Part shown: piece by piece, positions 25,401-35,915 of the stretch | How the letters are laid out: every line of letters starts with the position of its first letter | Position numbering within the stretch: position 1 is the first letter of the stretch | Assembly: GCF_002023715.1 (NCBI RefSeq) | Contig: NZ_MAHX01000021.1 | Location: 248,001 to 312,000 of the forward strand | Direction of reading: 5' to 3' | Origin: Elizabethkingia occulta | Lineage (GTDB): Bacteria; Bacteroidota; Bacteroidia; Flavobacteriales; Weeksellaceae | DNA: 64,000 bases | Translations under genes and position numbers: made by a program | The notes under the pieces: model-generated | Databases searched by the model: none | Told to the model about the DNA's origin: nothing | What the model saw: only the letters and a program-made list of their open reading frames with translations

Positions 25401-25591
25401 ATTGTAATTTATTTTGAAATATTTAGTATTGTGTTTTTATAATGTAAATGAGTTTTATTGATTGTTATATAGTATGTAAAATATCTGTTTTAATCTATTT
25501 ATTGTAATAAAATATTTATTTTATTATGTTAAATTAAAATGTGGTTATTATTTGTATATTAGCAATGTAAAACCAAATTACAATAAAGATT

Positions 25592-25699
25592 ATGAAAAAA
25601 GCAATTAAATCACAGTTGTTGGAATTCTTTCCGACAACACAATTGCAGGTCCCCTGTATTGACAATAAAATTTCTCTATCATTTTTACTTAATAACTAG
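25592..25699 (+). CDS. Possible 35-aa leader peptide upstream of the astacin gene
   Basis: ATG at 25592, TAG at 25697-25699; product begins MKKAIKSQLLEFFPTTQLQV. It has a basic N-terminus, no signal peptide, one Cys, and no similarity to the two short peptides near the fimbrillin. It is preceded by an A-rich stretch (AATAAAGATT) resembling flavobacterial initiation regions. The coding call rests only on position, so confidence is low. Confidence 0.3.
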   Translation: MKKAIKSQLLEFFPTTQLQVPCIDNKISLSFLLNN

Positions 25700-25877
25700 G
25701 ATGGCTCCGGTATTTCGGCGGCCACTGTAATCTGTTTTTAGTATACCAGTTACTCTGCTAATATTTAGCTGAACATAATAGTCAATTTTATTCAGGAGGT
25801 GTTTTTATTTTCAGTTTAAACTCCGACTATATTGATTGGTAATGTAATAATGTATTTGTATACAAAGCGATTACAGG

Positions 25878-25954
25878 AAATACCCGGCTTTCAGAGTGTT
25901 TGCATCACTATTATAGAGTAGTGTTTTGTATTCGTTCCGATAGCCCGGGTATTT
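25878..25954 (+). promoter_or_regulatory. Nested stem structure in the astacin 5' region
   Basis: AAATACCCGG (25878-25887) is perfectly complementary to CCGGGTATTT (25945-25954), enclosing a smaller hairpin CACTA-N8-TAGTG (25906-25923). It ends 42 nt before the ATG. It fits a cis-regulatory RNA leader or a looped operator. No known riboswitch class is recognised. Confidence 0.5.
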
Positions 25955-25996
25955 ACAACAACTTTAAAAAAACTAAATAACACTAAATTTTTTATT

Positions 25997-27328
25997 ATGA
26001 CACGTAAACTATTAATCTTATCAGGCTGTCTGGTTCTGGCTCTGAATTCTTGTAAGTCGGATATGGAAACTACTCCAGCAAATTCGGTTGATCATACAGC
26101 AACTCAGCTGAATGGAACAACTATTCACAAATTATTAATTAATGGAGCTTATACTTATGTAAATGAAGTTAATGGTGAGTACTTTTACGCTGATGATATT
26201 ACAATCACGGCGGAACAGTTTAACCAACTGAAGAGGATGGCCAATCCCGATATATCTACTGTTGAGCGTAGTACAATTGTAAGCTCTTTTATCAAAACCT
26301 GGCCAAATGCAACAATTTACTATACTTTGCCTAGTCAGGGAAGTTTAAGTACTCAGGCTTATAATACGTTCCTTACAAATATTAATAAGGCGTTTGATAT
26401 GATCTCTTCAAAAACCAGTGTTAAGTTCATCCAACGTACCAATCAACCTGAATATATTACATTTACTTATTCTACAGGAAACAGTTCTCCACTGGGTTGG
26501 GTAAAAAACAGAGTAAATGGTATTAAAATATACAATACAACTTATCCCGCCATTATTGCTCACGAAATTATGCACTCAATGGGGATTATGCATGAGCAGT
26601 GCCGCCCGGACAGAGATCAGTACATTATAGTAGATACAAACAGAGCACAGGATGGTACCCGCCACAATTTCAATCTTTATAATGATTATGCAGGACACGG
26701 AGAGTTCGATTTTGGTTCGGTGATGATGTATAAATCCACAGATTTTGCGATAGATCCTAACCTACCTGTAATGACAAAACTGGATGGCTCTACCTTCGGA
26801 AAACAAAGAGATGGCCTGTCTGCAGGTGATTATGCAGGTATCAATCATTTGTACGGACCAGTAAATTCCATTTCTGCTACTAACGGAACTTATACACTTA
26901 CAACTTCTTTAGCAGGAGATAAAAATGTTGATATTACCGGAAGCTCAACAACTGATGGTACAGATGTAATCCTTTATTCTGCAACTACAGGAAACAACCA
27001 GAAATTTATCTTCCGCAAATCGGAGCATGGTTATTTCACAATTAAGTCCATACTGGATTCAACAAAAGTATTGACAGTAAGAAATAATGGAACAGCAAAC
27101 GGGACAGCTGTGGAGCTTAGAACCAATGCTGATACGGATAGCCAGAAATGGTTGCTATTTAATTTAGGAAATGAAGGTTATGGTTTTGCACCTAAAAATG
27201 CTCCATCTCTAAGGCTGGAGGTAAAAGATGGTCTGACAACTAATCTTACTCCGATTGTTATTGGCAGTACAGATCAGACGCTTCAGCCTTACACAAAACA
27301 ACGCTTTACGCTTACAAAAGTAAACTAA
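25997..27328 (+). CDS. Astacin-family (M12A) zinc metalloprotease lipoprotein with ricin-type lectin domain
   Basis: 443 residues with lipoprotein signal ending LNSC19-KSD. The propeptide runs to about residue 95. The catalytic domain has H189-E-x2-H193-x5-H199-E200 (HEIMHSMGIMHE) and the Met-turn SVMMY at 241-245, the astacin signature. The C-terminal 150 residues form a ricin B-like beta-trefoil (GTYTLTTSLAGDKNVDITGS, TGNNQKFIFRK, DSQKWLLFN), suggesting carbohydrate targeting. Flavastacin from Elizabethkingia meningoseptica is a known relative; equivalence is inference. It is exported, probably lipid-anchored or released. Monocistronic, with a strong terminator. The long leader suggests post-transcriptional control. 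Confidence 0.9.
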   Translation: MTRKLLILSGCLVLALNSCKSDMETTPANSVDHTATQLNGTTIHKLLINGAYTYVNEVNGEYFYADDITITAEQFNQLKRMANPDISTVERSTIVSSFIKTWPNATIYYTLPSQGSLSTQAYNTFLTNINKAFDMISSKTSVKFIQRTNQPEYITFTYSTGNSSPLGWVKNRVNGIKIYNTTYPAIIAHEIMHSMGIMHEQCRPDRDQYIIVDTNRAQDGTRHNFNLYNDYAGHGEFDFGSVMMYKSTDFAIDPNLPVMTKLDGSTFGKQRDGLSAGDYAGINHLYGPVNSISATNGTYTLTTSLAGDKNVDITGSSTTDGTDVILYSATTGNNQKFIFRKSEHGYFTIKSILDSTKVLTVRNNGTANGTAVELRTNADTDSQKWLLFNLGNEGYGFAPKNAPSLRLEVKDGLTTNLTPIVIGSTDQTLQPYTKQRFTLTKVN

Positions 27329-27352
27329 CTTAACATTCTTCATATCAATTAG

Positions 27353-27384
27353 AAGGCTGGGGATTTATTTCCCAGCCTTTTGTT
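27353..27384 (+). terminator. Terminator of the astacin gene
   Basis: AAGGCTGGG and CCCAGCCTT form a 9-bp stem with a 9-nt loop, followed by TTG and a T-rich tail. Confidence 0.88.
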
Positions 27385-27434
27385 ATTGTCATAATCTTAT
27401 ACAAGGAGATTGTCGAAAAATACTAAGCGGATTT

Positions 27435-27995
27435 CTACTTTCGTACTTTCCTTGTTGTCTTTTTACGCTTAGCATTATTGGCTTCTTTAGTAGCTGCTTC
27501 TGCGGTTGCAACACTTGCTTCCGAAGCAGCATCAATTGCTTCTCCTGGCCCCGCTGCTTCAGCACCTTCGGCCGCTTGCGCATCTTCATTGTTCATGTTT
27601 TCTGATTGTACACGCTGTAAATCCATACGGTCACCAGTTATTTTGTAAGCATATGTACCTTCAATATTTTTAGGCTCTTTACAATCAGATGAAGAACCTG
27701 AAATACCTGAATAAAGTTCAATCCGGTTACTTTCTTCATACAAGTCATAGCTTGCATCCGTTTGGAAACAAGAGTTACCGGTTTTATATTTTTTGCTATC
27801 TGTAAATTGTAGATAATGAAACTTTGGTTCCTCAGAAAGAAGGTTAATATGTTTTGTTTTTTTCAATACGATGTTGCCATCGGCAGCAATGTTTTCTATT
27901 TTCCAGGTTGTTTTGGCTAATAGTTTCGACTGAGCCATAAGCATACTGGTAAAAGTAGAAGCCAACAGGGCAGTGCCCAGAATAAATTTTTTCAT
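27435..27995 (-). CDS. Exported protein with lipocalin-like core and Ala/Glu-rich, basic tail
   Basis: The frame reaches 28013, but the ATG at 27995 starts a clean signal peptide (MKKFILGTALLASTFTSMLM-AQ), giving 186 residues. Residues 25-125 are a beta-rich core (TTWKIENIAADGNIVL, FHYLQFTDSKKYKTG, RIELYSGISG) with three Cys, resembling META/lipocalin-like stress lipoproteins in layout only. From about residue 130 the chain is low-complexity Ala/Glu, ending in a very basic AKRKKTTRKVRK. The tail is odd for an exported protein and could bind DNA, polysaccharide or the cell surface. It sits 57 bp behind the AraC gene. Function unknown. Confidence 0.65.
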   Translation of the reverse strand: MKKFILGTALLASTFTSMLMAQSKLLAKTTWKIENIAADGNIVLKKTKHINLLSEEPKFHYLQFTDSKKYKTGNSCFQTDASYDLYEESNRIELYSGISGSSSDCKEPKNIEGTYAYKITGDRMDLQRVQSENMNNEDAQAAEGAEAAGPGEAIDAASEASVATAEAATKEANNAKRKKTTRKVRK

Positions 27996-28070
27996 AAAGG
28001 GTTTATTAATCATAAATATGGACGCAAAAGTACATTAAATCACTATATAGTGAACGGTAAATCTGCTTAT

Positions 28071-28985
28071 TTATTTTAAAAATTCTTTTCTGTAAAGAAG
28101 AGGAGAGTACTGCGAATATCTTCTAAAAGTATAAATAAACCTGGAAGGTGTCTCATATCCTAGTGCATATGCTATTTCTGAAACCGACCAGTTGGTAACT
28201 TTTAATAAAACCATAGCTTCCTGCATAATCCTTTCCGTTATAACTTCTGTTGTTGTCTTCTTATAAATGTTTTTTACAGCCTTATTCAGGTGATTTATAG
28301 ATATAGCCAGTTTATCAGCAAAATCTACAGTTTTTTTTAATCGTATAAGATCTGCTGAAGAATGTAATGGAAACTGCTGGGATAATAGTTCTTCAAACAA
28401 TGCAGCAATTCTGTGATCTGCAGTACCGCTTTTATTTTTTAAGGATTTAATTTTATTCTCCTTCAGAACTTTGTGTATTAGCTGGAACACTAGATTTCGG
28501 ATCATATCTGTACGGTACTCATATTCAGATGTAGTTTCCTTTTTTATGTTGTCCAGTAAAAGTTCGAATTCTGAATATTCACTTTTGGTTAAGTTAAAAA
28601 TACTATGCTCAGGATCCTGAAAAACAGGATAGGAATCTATTGTACCATAGTTATTGAAAAAGTATCCGTTGAAGACAATGAAATATTCCTCAACCATACC
28701 ATTCACTTCTTCCAGTATAAAAGGATTGGTAGGTGCTACAAATATTAAAGCATATCCTTTTACATCAATACTTCTACTTGCATAATGGCATTTACATTGT
28801 CCTTTTATCAGTTTTATTTTATACAGATTCTTTCTATAGAAACTAAACTGTGAGATTAAAGATTCTCTTTGTAGAGAAGAGGTAATTTTTATAATATCAA
28901 AATATCCAGACTGCCAGTCTATACCTGAAGGAACCTGAAGGTTCTTGTCTCTGTAAAAATCTTCTATGTTATCTGATATTTTCAT
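28071..28985 (-). CDS. AraC-family transcriptional regulator
   Basis: 304 residues. The N-terminal about 190 residues form a cupin-like sensing half (FYRKNLYKIKLIKGQCKCHY, YALIFVAPTNPFILEE). The C-terminal double HTH has FADKLAISINHLNKAVKNIY and WSVSEIAYALGYETPSRFIY, ending RYSQYSPLLYRKEFLK. It is divergent from the SDR gene (123-bp gap) with an inverted repeat next to that gene's -7 box, so it probably controls the SDR gene. Confidence 0.88.
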   Translation of the reverse strand: MKISDNIEDFYRDKNLQVPSGIDWQSGYFDIIKITSSLQRESLISQFSFYRKNLYKIKLIKGQCKCHYASRSIDVKGYALIFVAPTNPFILEEVNGMVEEYFIVFNGYFFNNYGTIDSYPVFQDPEHSIFNLTKSEYSEFELLLDNIKKETTSEYEYRTDMIRNLVFQLIHKVLKENKIKSLKNKSGTADHRIAALFEELLSQQFPLHSSADLIRLKKTVDFADKLAISINHLNKAVKNIYKKTTTEVITERIMQEAMVLLKVTNWSVSEIAYALGYETPSRFIYTFRRYSQYSPLLYRKEFLK

Positions 28986-29064
28986 TCAGGAAATTTACAA
29001 CATCTGCTTTATAAAGAGTAGAATCCGATTGATTTTCGATACTGTCTGAGTGATTTTATATATC

Positions 29065-29091
29065 CTGAGCGGTGAATGCTCAGTAGTTTTG
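29065..29091 (+). promoter_or_regulatory. Inverted repeat plus -7 box of the SDR gene
   Basis: CTGAGC-N7-GCTCAG (29065-29083) directly abuts TAGTTTTG (29084-29091), a match to TAnnTTTG, 17 nt before the ATG. The palindrome fills the usual -33/-7 spacer, a classic repressor or activator position. Confidence 0.5.
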
Positions 29092-29108
29092 ATTCATAAA
29101 ATATACAA

Positions 29109-29849
29109 ATGAAAAGATTTGAAAACAAGAGAATATTAATTACTGGCGGAAGCAGTGGTATTGGTTTAGCGGGTGCGAAAAGGCTGATAGAAGAAGGTGC
29201 AAAAGTTATTGTTACGGGAAAAACTGAAAATCATTTAAACAATGCAGCAAAAATACTGGGAGAGAATGCTATTATTGTGTACAATGATGCAGAGGAAGAG
29301 AATTCAGCCGAAAAGCTGGCAGAATTAATAAATGAAACAGGTCATATAGATGGTTTATGGCTTAATTCGGCTATTGCTTTAGGAGGAAAGATAGCAGATA
29401 TGGAGACAGAAATGTTGAAAAAGATTTTTCAAATCAATGTTTTTACACCGATGTTACAAATGGCTTTATTGATGCCATATATAAAAAATGGAGGATCAGT
29501 TTTGGTTACCTCTTCAAGTGCTGTTTATGAAGGGCAGCCTGGCGTATCATTATATTCTGCCAGCAAGGCGGCTATGCTTTCCGCAGCCCGCTGTTGGGCA
29601 AGTGAATTAGCACCCCGTGGTATAAGAGTAAACACATTGGTACCCGGGCCTTTTGAAACAAACCTTAGAGCCAAGCTTCCTGCTGAACTTCGTAAACAAT
29701 TTGAAGAAGAACTGGCAAAAACCGTTCTGCTCAAGCGTATTGGGCGCCCGGATGAGGCGGCCTCCGCGGCAGCTTTCCTGTTATCTGATGATGCAGGTTA
29801 TATAACCGGAAGCTCTTATTCTGTGGACGGAGGCCTGTTATTGATGTGA
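29109..29849 (+). CDS. Short-chain dehydrogenase/reductase (classical SDR)
   Basis: 246 residues. The Rossmann nucleotide loop is TGGSSGIG at residues 12-19, and the catalytic Y149-SAS-K153 is preceded by VTSSSAVY. The C-terminus has RIGRPDEAASAAAFLLSDDA and ITGSSYSVDGG, typical of NAD(P)H-dependent oxidoreductases of the FabG-like group. The substrate is unknown. It is divergent from an AraC regulator, and its stop is only 4 bp from the stop of the convergent GTPase gene with no hairpin between. Confidence 0.92.
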   Translation: MKRFENKRILITGGSSGIGLAGAKRLIEEGAKVIVTGKTENHLNNAAKILGENAIIVYNDAEEENSAEKLAELINETGHIDGLWLNSAIALGGKIADMETEMLKKIFQINVFTPMLQMALLMPYIKNGGSVLVTSSSAVYEGQPGVSLYSASKAAMLSAARCWASELAPRGIRVNTLVPGPFETNLRAKLPAELRKQFEEELAKTVLLKRIGRPDEAASAAAFLLSDDAGYITGSSYSVDGGLLLM

Positions 29850-29853
29850 AAAA

Positions 29854-31062
29854 TTAAATATTTCTTGGGAATGGATCTGCAAATCTGCCATGCTCATAAA
29901 ATTCGAGTTCATTATCCTGCAGAAGACAAGCATTAAGTCCGGCTGTTATTTTTTCGATATCAATGTCCTGACCGATAAAGACAAGTTCATTCTGTCGGTC
30001 ACCCCATTGTTTACTCCAGCGGGCTTCTATTACATCCTTATTATGTACAAAAGAGGTATATCGTATTCTGTCTGCATATGGCATACTACACCACCATACA
30101 CCTGCTTTTTCCAAACGGGAAGAACCTCCGGCCTGAGAAAAATTCAAGGCGTCGTTCCGACGTGAAGCCAGCCAGAATAATCCCTTTGCCCGGATAATAT
30201 TCTGAGGATAATCGATGTTGAGGTAATTCCAAAAGCGCTCAGGGTGAAATGGTTTCTGACTTCGGAATACGAAAGACCCGATGCCATATTCTTCGGTTTC
30301 AGGAGTGTGGCCTTCTGATTCCAGTTCCTTTTGCCAGCCCGCAGAGTTTTGTGCTTCTTCAAAATCAAATAATCCTGTATTCAGTATTTCTTCAGATTTT
30401 ACCCTGCCAAATTCAGAAGTAATAATTCTGGCACCAGGATTCAGTCTATGGATTGTAGCCTTTAGCAGACCAACTGTATATGAATCTACCATATCGGTTT
30501 TGTTCAGGATAATAACATTAGCAAACTCTATCTGATCGGTTAAAAGGTTGACAATAGTTCTGTAGTCGCCTTCAATATCTGTAAGTTCCCTGTCCGTTAG
30601 CAATTCATGAGTTCCAAAGTCTCTTAAAAAATTAAAACAGTCTACCACGGTAACCATCGTATCGATGTAGCTAAAGCGGGAAAGATCGGTTCCGGTTTCT
30701 TCATCGATAAAAGAGAATGTCTGTGCTACAGGAATAGGTTCACTGATACCGGTACTTTCTATAATAAGATAGTCAAAACGTTTTTCCTTTGCCAGTTTCT
30801 CTACTTCAATCATTAAATCCTCCCGAAGAGTACAGCAGATACAACCATTACTCATCTCAACAAGTTTTTCTTCAGTACGGGAAAGCGTGTTTTCATTTTC
30901 TACCAAACGGGCGTCTACATTGATCTCACTCATATCATTTACAATAACCGCTACTTTTAGTCCTTCTTTGTTATGAAGAATATGATTGAGTAATGTTGTT
31001 TTCCCGGCTCCCAGAAAGCCGCTTAGAACTGTAACGGGTAATTTGTTCGCTAATGTTTGCAT
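29854..31062 (-). CDS. CobW/ZigA-family zinc-related GTPase (metallochaperone)
   Basis: 402 residues. Walker A is GFLGAGKTT at residues 15-23, the metal-binding C74-I-C-C77 is in [20 protein letters not shown] follows, NKTD is the guanine-specificity motif, and a CobW C-terminal domain covers about 285-390. COG0523 proteins of the ZigA/YciC subgroup insert or traffic zinc under zinc starvation. Upstream lie two Zur-like palindromes around a promoter, supporting zinc repression (inference). No cobalamin or nitrile-hydratase genes are nearby, which argues against those subfamilies. Confidence 0.9.
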   Translation of the reverse strand: MQTLANKLPVTVLSGFLGAGKTTLLNHILHNKEGLKVAVIVNDMSEINVDARLVENENTLSRTEEKLVEMSNGCICCTLREDLMIEVEKLAKEKRFDYLIIESTGISEPIPVAQTFSFIDEETGTDLSRFSYIDTMVTVVDCFNFLRDFGTHELLTDRELTDIEGDYRTIVNLLTDQIEFANVIILNKTDMVDSYTVGLLKATIHRLNPGARIITSEFGRVKSEEILNTGLFDFEEAQNSAGWQKELESEGHTPETEEYGIGSFVFRSQKPFHPERFWNYLNIDYPQNIIRAKGLFWLASRRNDALNFSQAGGSSRLEKAGVWWCSMPYADRIRYTSFVHNKDVIEARWSKQWGDRQNELVFIGQDIDIEKITAGLNACLLQDNELEFYEHGRFADPFPRNI

Positions 31063-31103
31063 AAGGTTTTGCTATAAATATTGATGCTGATGATTAAATT
31101 GAC

Positions 31104-31164
31104 TATTGCAATTATGTTGCGAATATACTATAGTTTTCTCATTAATGCAATTAAGTTGCATTAA
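31104..31164 (-). promoter_or_regulatory. Promoter with two Zur-like operators before the CobW-family gene
   Basis: A perfect palindrome TTAATGCAA-TTAAG-TTGCATTAA lies at 31142-31164, and a second imperfect copy TATTGCAATTATGTTGCGAA at 31104-31123. On the minus strand TTG (31150-31148), 20 bp, then TATATTCG (31127-31120) form a -33/-7 pair with one mismatch. The operators cover both promoter elements. Zur is inferred from the GTPase family. Confidence 0.6.
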
Positions 31165-31196
31165 AAATATTGCAAAATAAAAAAGCTCAATAGATT

Positions 31197-31297
31197 TCAT
31201 GTTGAGCTTGGTCGAAACATTTCATTCACAAAGTACTAATAGTCAAAGATCCTTCGATAGTTCGTCAAGCTCACTACTGGCTCTGCTCAGGATGGCA
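31197..31297. repeat. Rearranged copy of the TTCGACAAGCTCAG intergenic repeat
   Basis: TTCATGTTGAGCTTGGTCGA lies first and CGTCAAGCTCACTACTGG later, so the arms are in opposite order to the copy at 16476. It sits between the CobW-family and lipoprotein genes. Confidence 0.65.
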
Positions 31298-31361
31298 AAG
31301 AATAATACTTTTGGTTTTTGAGGCAGTCTCTATTACAAATCCGGGTTTGAGATTATTTGTA

Positions 31362-31790
31362 TTATTGGGAAATTACAGTATGTACAGCGGTGATTTTTAG
31401 ATTTCCATATTTGGTAATAGCCTCTCTCATATTCAGATCTTCACTTCCTTTATCATCAGATATCGTAACTGGTTTAGTGGAGTTTTGTTCTGTATAGACA
31501 ACAATATGGGAAGGGTTTTTGTTAAGATTAACCTCCTGATGGAAGTCTTTATCTTTTAAAAAAGCAATTCTGAGACTTATAATTCCTTTCTGCGGAAAGT
31601 CTTTAAAAGTACTTACAGATTTTATATTGGGAAGCTGCTTCAACAGCTCGGACAAATCTTTAGTCTTATAATTTTGTTCCTGGTTCTTTATCCTTGTAAG
31701 ATTTTCCTGTTGTGTCTGCTTCGATTGAGTGCAGGCAGTAAAAGAAACGATAACTAATAATGATAAAGCAATCTTAGAAAATAATTTCAT
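31362..31790 (-). CDS. Small lipoprotein of unknown function
   Basis: 142 residues with lipoprotein signal (LSLLVIVSFTAC-TQSK). A Gln/Lys-rich linker is followed by a mixed alpha/beta domain of about 90 residues (LSELLKQLPNIKSVSTFKDF, GIISLRIAFLKDKDFHQEV, SHIVVYTEQNS). No catalytic motif. No close neighbours on its strand; katG starts divergently 386 bp away. Probably periplasmic and membrane-anchored. I do not recognise the family. Confidence 0.75.
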   Translation of the reverse strand: MKLFSKIALSLLVIVSFTACTQSKQTQQENLTRIKNQEQNYKTKDLSELLKQLPNIKSVSTFKDFPQKGIISLRIAFLKDKDFHQEVNLNKNPSHIVVYTEQNSTKPVTISDDKGSEDLNMREAITKYGNLKITAVHTVISQ

Positions 31791-34387
<2,597 letters not shown>

Positions 34388-34449
34388 TATTTGATAAGTA
34401 TTTTAATTAAACACTATTTCGGATTAAACCTGAATCAGGTATTTATATA

Positions 34450-34487
34450 AACCCCATAGGCTTTTAAACCCTGTGGGGTTTTATTAT
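34450..34487 (+). terminator. katG terminator
   Basis: AACCCCATAGG pairs with CCTGTGGGGTT (11 bp, one wobble), followed by TTATTATA. Confidence 0.82.
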
Positions 34488-34613
34488 ATCTTTAGAATTA
34501 TCTGGAATGAAATGAGGATAATTTCGTATCGTGAAACCAACTTAAATCTCTTAATACCTAAATGGTAAAATGATTTTCTTCTTTAACTTTTGGCATTTAA
34601 TATTTTATTACGT

Positions 34614-34650
34614 AAACCTCATAGGTTTCGAAAACCTATAAGTTTTATTT
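34614..34650. terminator. Second hairpin between convergent genes
   Basis: AAACCTCATAGGTTT and AAACCTATAAGTTT form a long stem with small bulges around CGA, followed on the plus strand by TATTTT. It probably serves either strand. Confidence 0.65.
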
Positions 34651-34740
34651 TCCTATTTAAAATTTTATCGTGTGATAAAACTTTGTGTTCTTAAAACATA
34701 GTTGAGTTCCAAAGCTTTTGTTACTTTTATGATTATTAAA

Positions 34741-35910
34741 TCATGTTGTTTTTTTCTTTTTCTTGAACCACCAGACCAGGAAACCAGTTATAGGAAGTGA
34801 TCCTCCAATAATGGTAATAAAGAAATACAATATCCGACCCCAGATTCCGCCCAATGCGGATCCAACATGCAAATCATAATTAAGCTTCCTTACTTTGGTT
34901 GCAAAGTCAGCTTTTTCAAATGACTGTGCATGGGTTGAACTTCCTGATAATACAGCTCCTGAATTGCGATCGTAGCTATAATTCCGAAGGTTATAAAACT
35001 GCCGGTGGGACGGATAGAGAAACAGGCTTATAGTTTCGGTAGAGTCCTGCGGAATAGAAAGATAATACCCTTTGGCTTTAGTTTTCTTAGCTGCATCTTC
35101 CCATGCTGTGTGTACCGACTGAGATAACTTTTCAGGCTGAAAAGAACTAGTGTTTTTCAGTTCTCGCCGCTCTTTTTTCTGTGTTTTTCCAAGTGAGGTT
35201 GTAAAATACAGAAACTTGTTGAACCACGGAAGTCCGTAATACATTCCTGTCATAGCAACAATCAGTAAAATAATCATGGCATAAAACCCAAATACATTGT
35301 GCAAATCATAGTTCAGGCGTTTGGTTTTGGCATCCCATTTCACCAAAAAACTTTGCTTACGCATAGCTTTAGTCCATTTTCTTGGCCACCATAATACCAG
35401 TCCGGTAAATAGCGTAATGAAGAAAATAAAAGTGGAGTAGTTGATAATCGGGCGGCCAATTTCTGAGGGCAGCCATAAATAACGATGTCCGTTTAATGTC
35501 CATTCAAAGAAATCAAATTCCTCTTTAAAGCCAGGTTTCTTTACTACCGCTCCGGTATAGGGATCCAGATAAAGTACATAACCAGGATTTCTTTTTCCAT
35601 AACCTACCATCACTGCTTGTCCTGTAGGACGCCAGATATAGGATGGTTGCTGATCCGGGTAGAGCTTTTTAGCCTTTTGATAGAGTGCCGAAGGATTCAG
35701 CATGGGTTTTCCTTCTATATAATCCGATTGTAATTCGGGGTGTAACCAGTCAGTTATTTCATCTTTGAAAGACCAGGTAAGTCCGGTCAGACAAATAATG
35801 ACAATAACAATTCCAGAAGCCAGGCCCAGCCACAAATGTAGCCGGGCCGAAATTCTGTAGAATAAGCTTCTGTTATGTTTCTTTTTGGGCTTAGTCTTTC
35901 CTGTGTTCAT
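34741..35910 (-). CDS. PepSY-domain inner-membrane protein of siderophore uptake (FoxB/PiuB-like)
   Basis: 389 residues with about four TM helices (GLASGIVIVIICLTGLTWSF, FIFFITLFTGLVLWW, MIILLIVAMTGMYYG, FFITIIGGSLPITGFLVWWF). Conserved histidines sit at membrane edges (SARLHLWLG, NGHRYLW, NYDLHNVFGFY, NYDLHVGSA), which suit haem binding in this PepSY_TM family. Such proteins are thought to reduce Fe(III)-siderophores at the inner membrane. The gene lies 5 bp behind the TonB receptor, so they form an operon. A paralogue with the same His pattern is at 50136. Confidence 0.88.
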   Translation of the reverse strand: MNTGKTKPKKKHNRSLFYRISARLHLWLGLASGIVIVIICLTGLTWSFKDEITDWLHPELQSDYIEGKPMLNPSALYQKAKKLYPDQQPSYIWRPTGQAVMVGYGKRNPGYVLYLDPYTGAVVKKPGFKEEFDFFEWTLNGHRYLWLPSEIGRPIINYSTFIFFITLFTGLVLWWPRKWTKAMRKQSFLVKWDAKTKRLNYDLHNVFGFYAMIILLIVAMTGMYYGLPWFNKFLYFTTSLGKTQKKERRELKNTSSFQPEKLSQSVHTAWEDAAKKTKAKGYYLSIPQDSTETISLFLYPSHRQFYNLRNYSYDRNSGAVLSGSSTHAQSFEKADFATKVRKLNYDLHVGSALGGIWGRILYFFITIIGGSLPITGFLVWWFKKKKKTT

Positions 35911-35915
35911 TCAGA

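Larger units (their letters stand above)
25401..25996. other. Long leader region of the astacin gene
   Basis: About 600 bp. The left part is the divergent, AT-rich upstream of the microprotein operon. The right part holds a 35-codon ORF (25592) and a two-stem structure (25878-25954) in front of the protease gene. Apart from these I see nothing. Confidence 0.5.
34388..34740. other. Intergenic region between convergent katG and PepSY genes
   Basis: About 350 bp holding two hairpin terminators (34450 and 34614). Nothing else is recognised. Confidence 0.6.

Noticed and set aside
29849-29854. Possible terminator between convergent SDR and GTPase genes
   Set aside because: Only 4 bp separate the stops and no hairpin with U-tract is visible.
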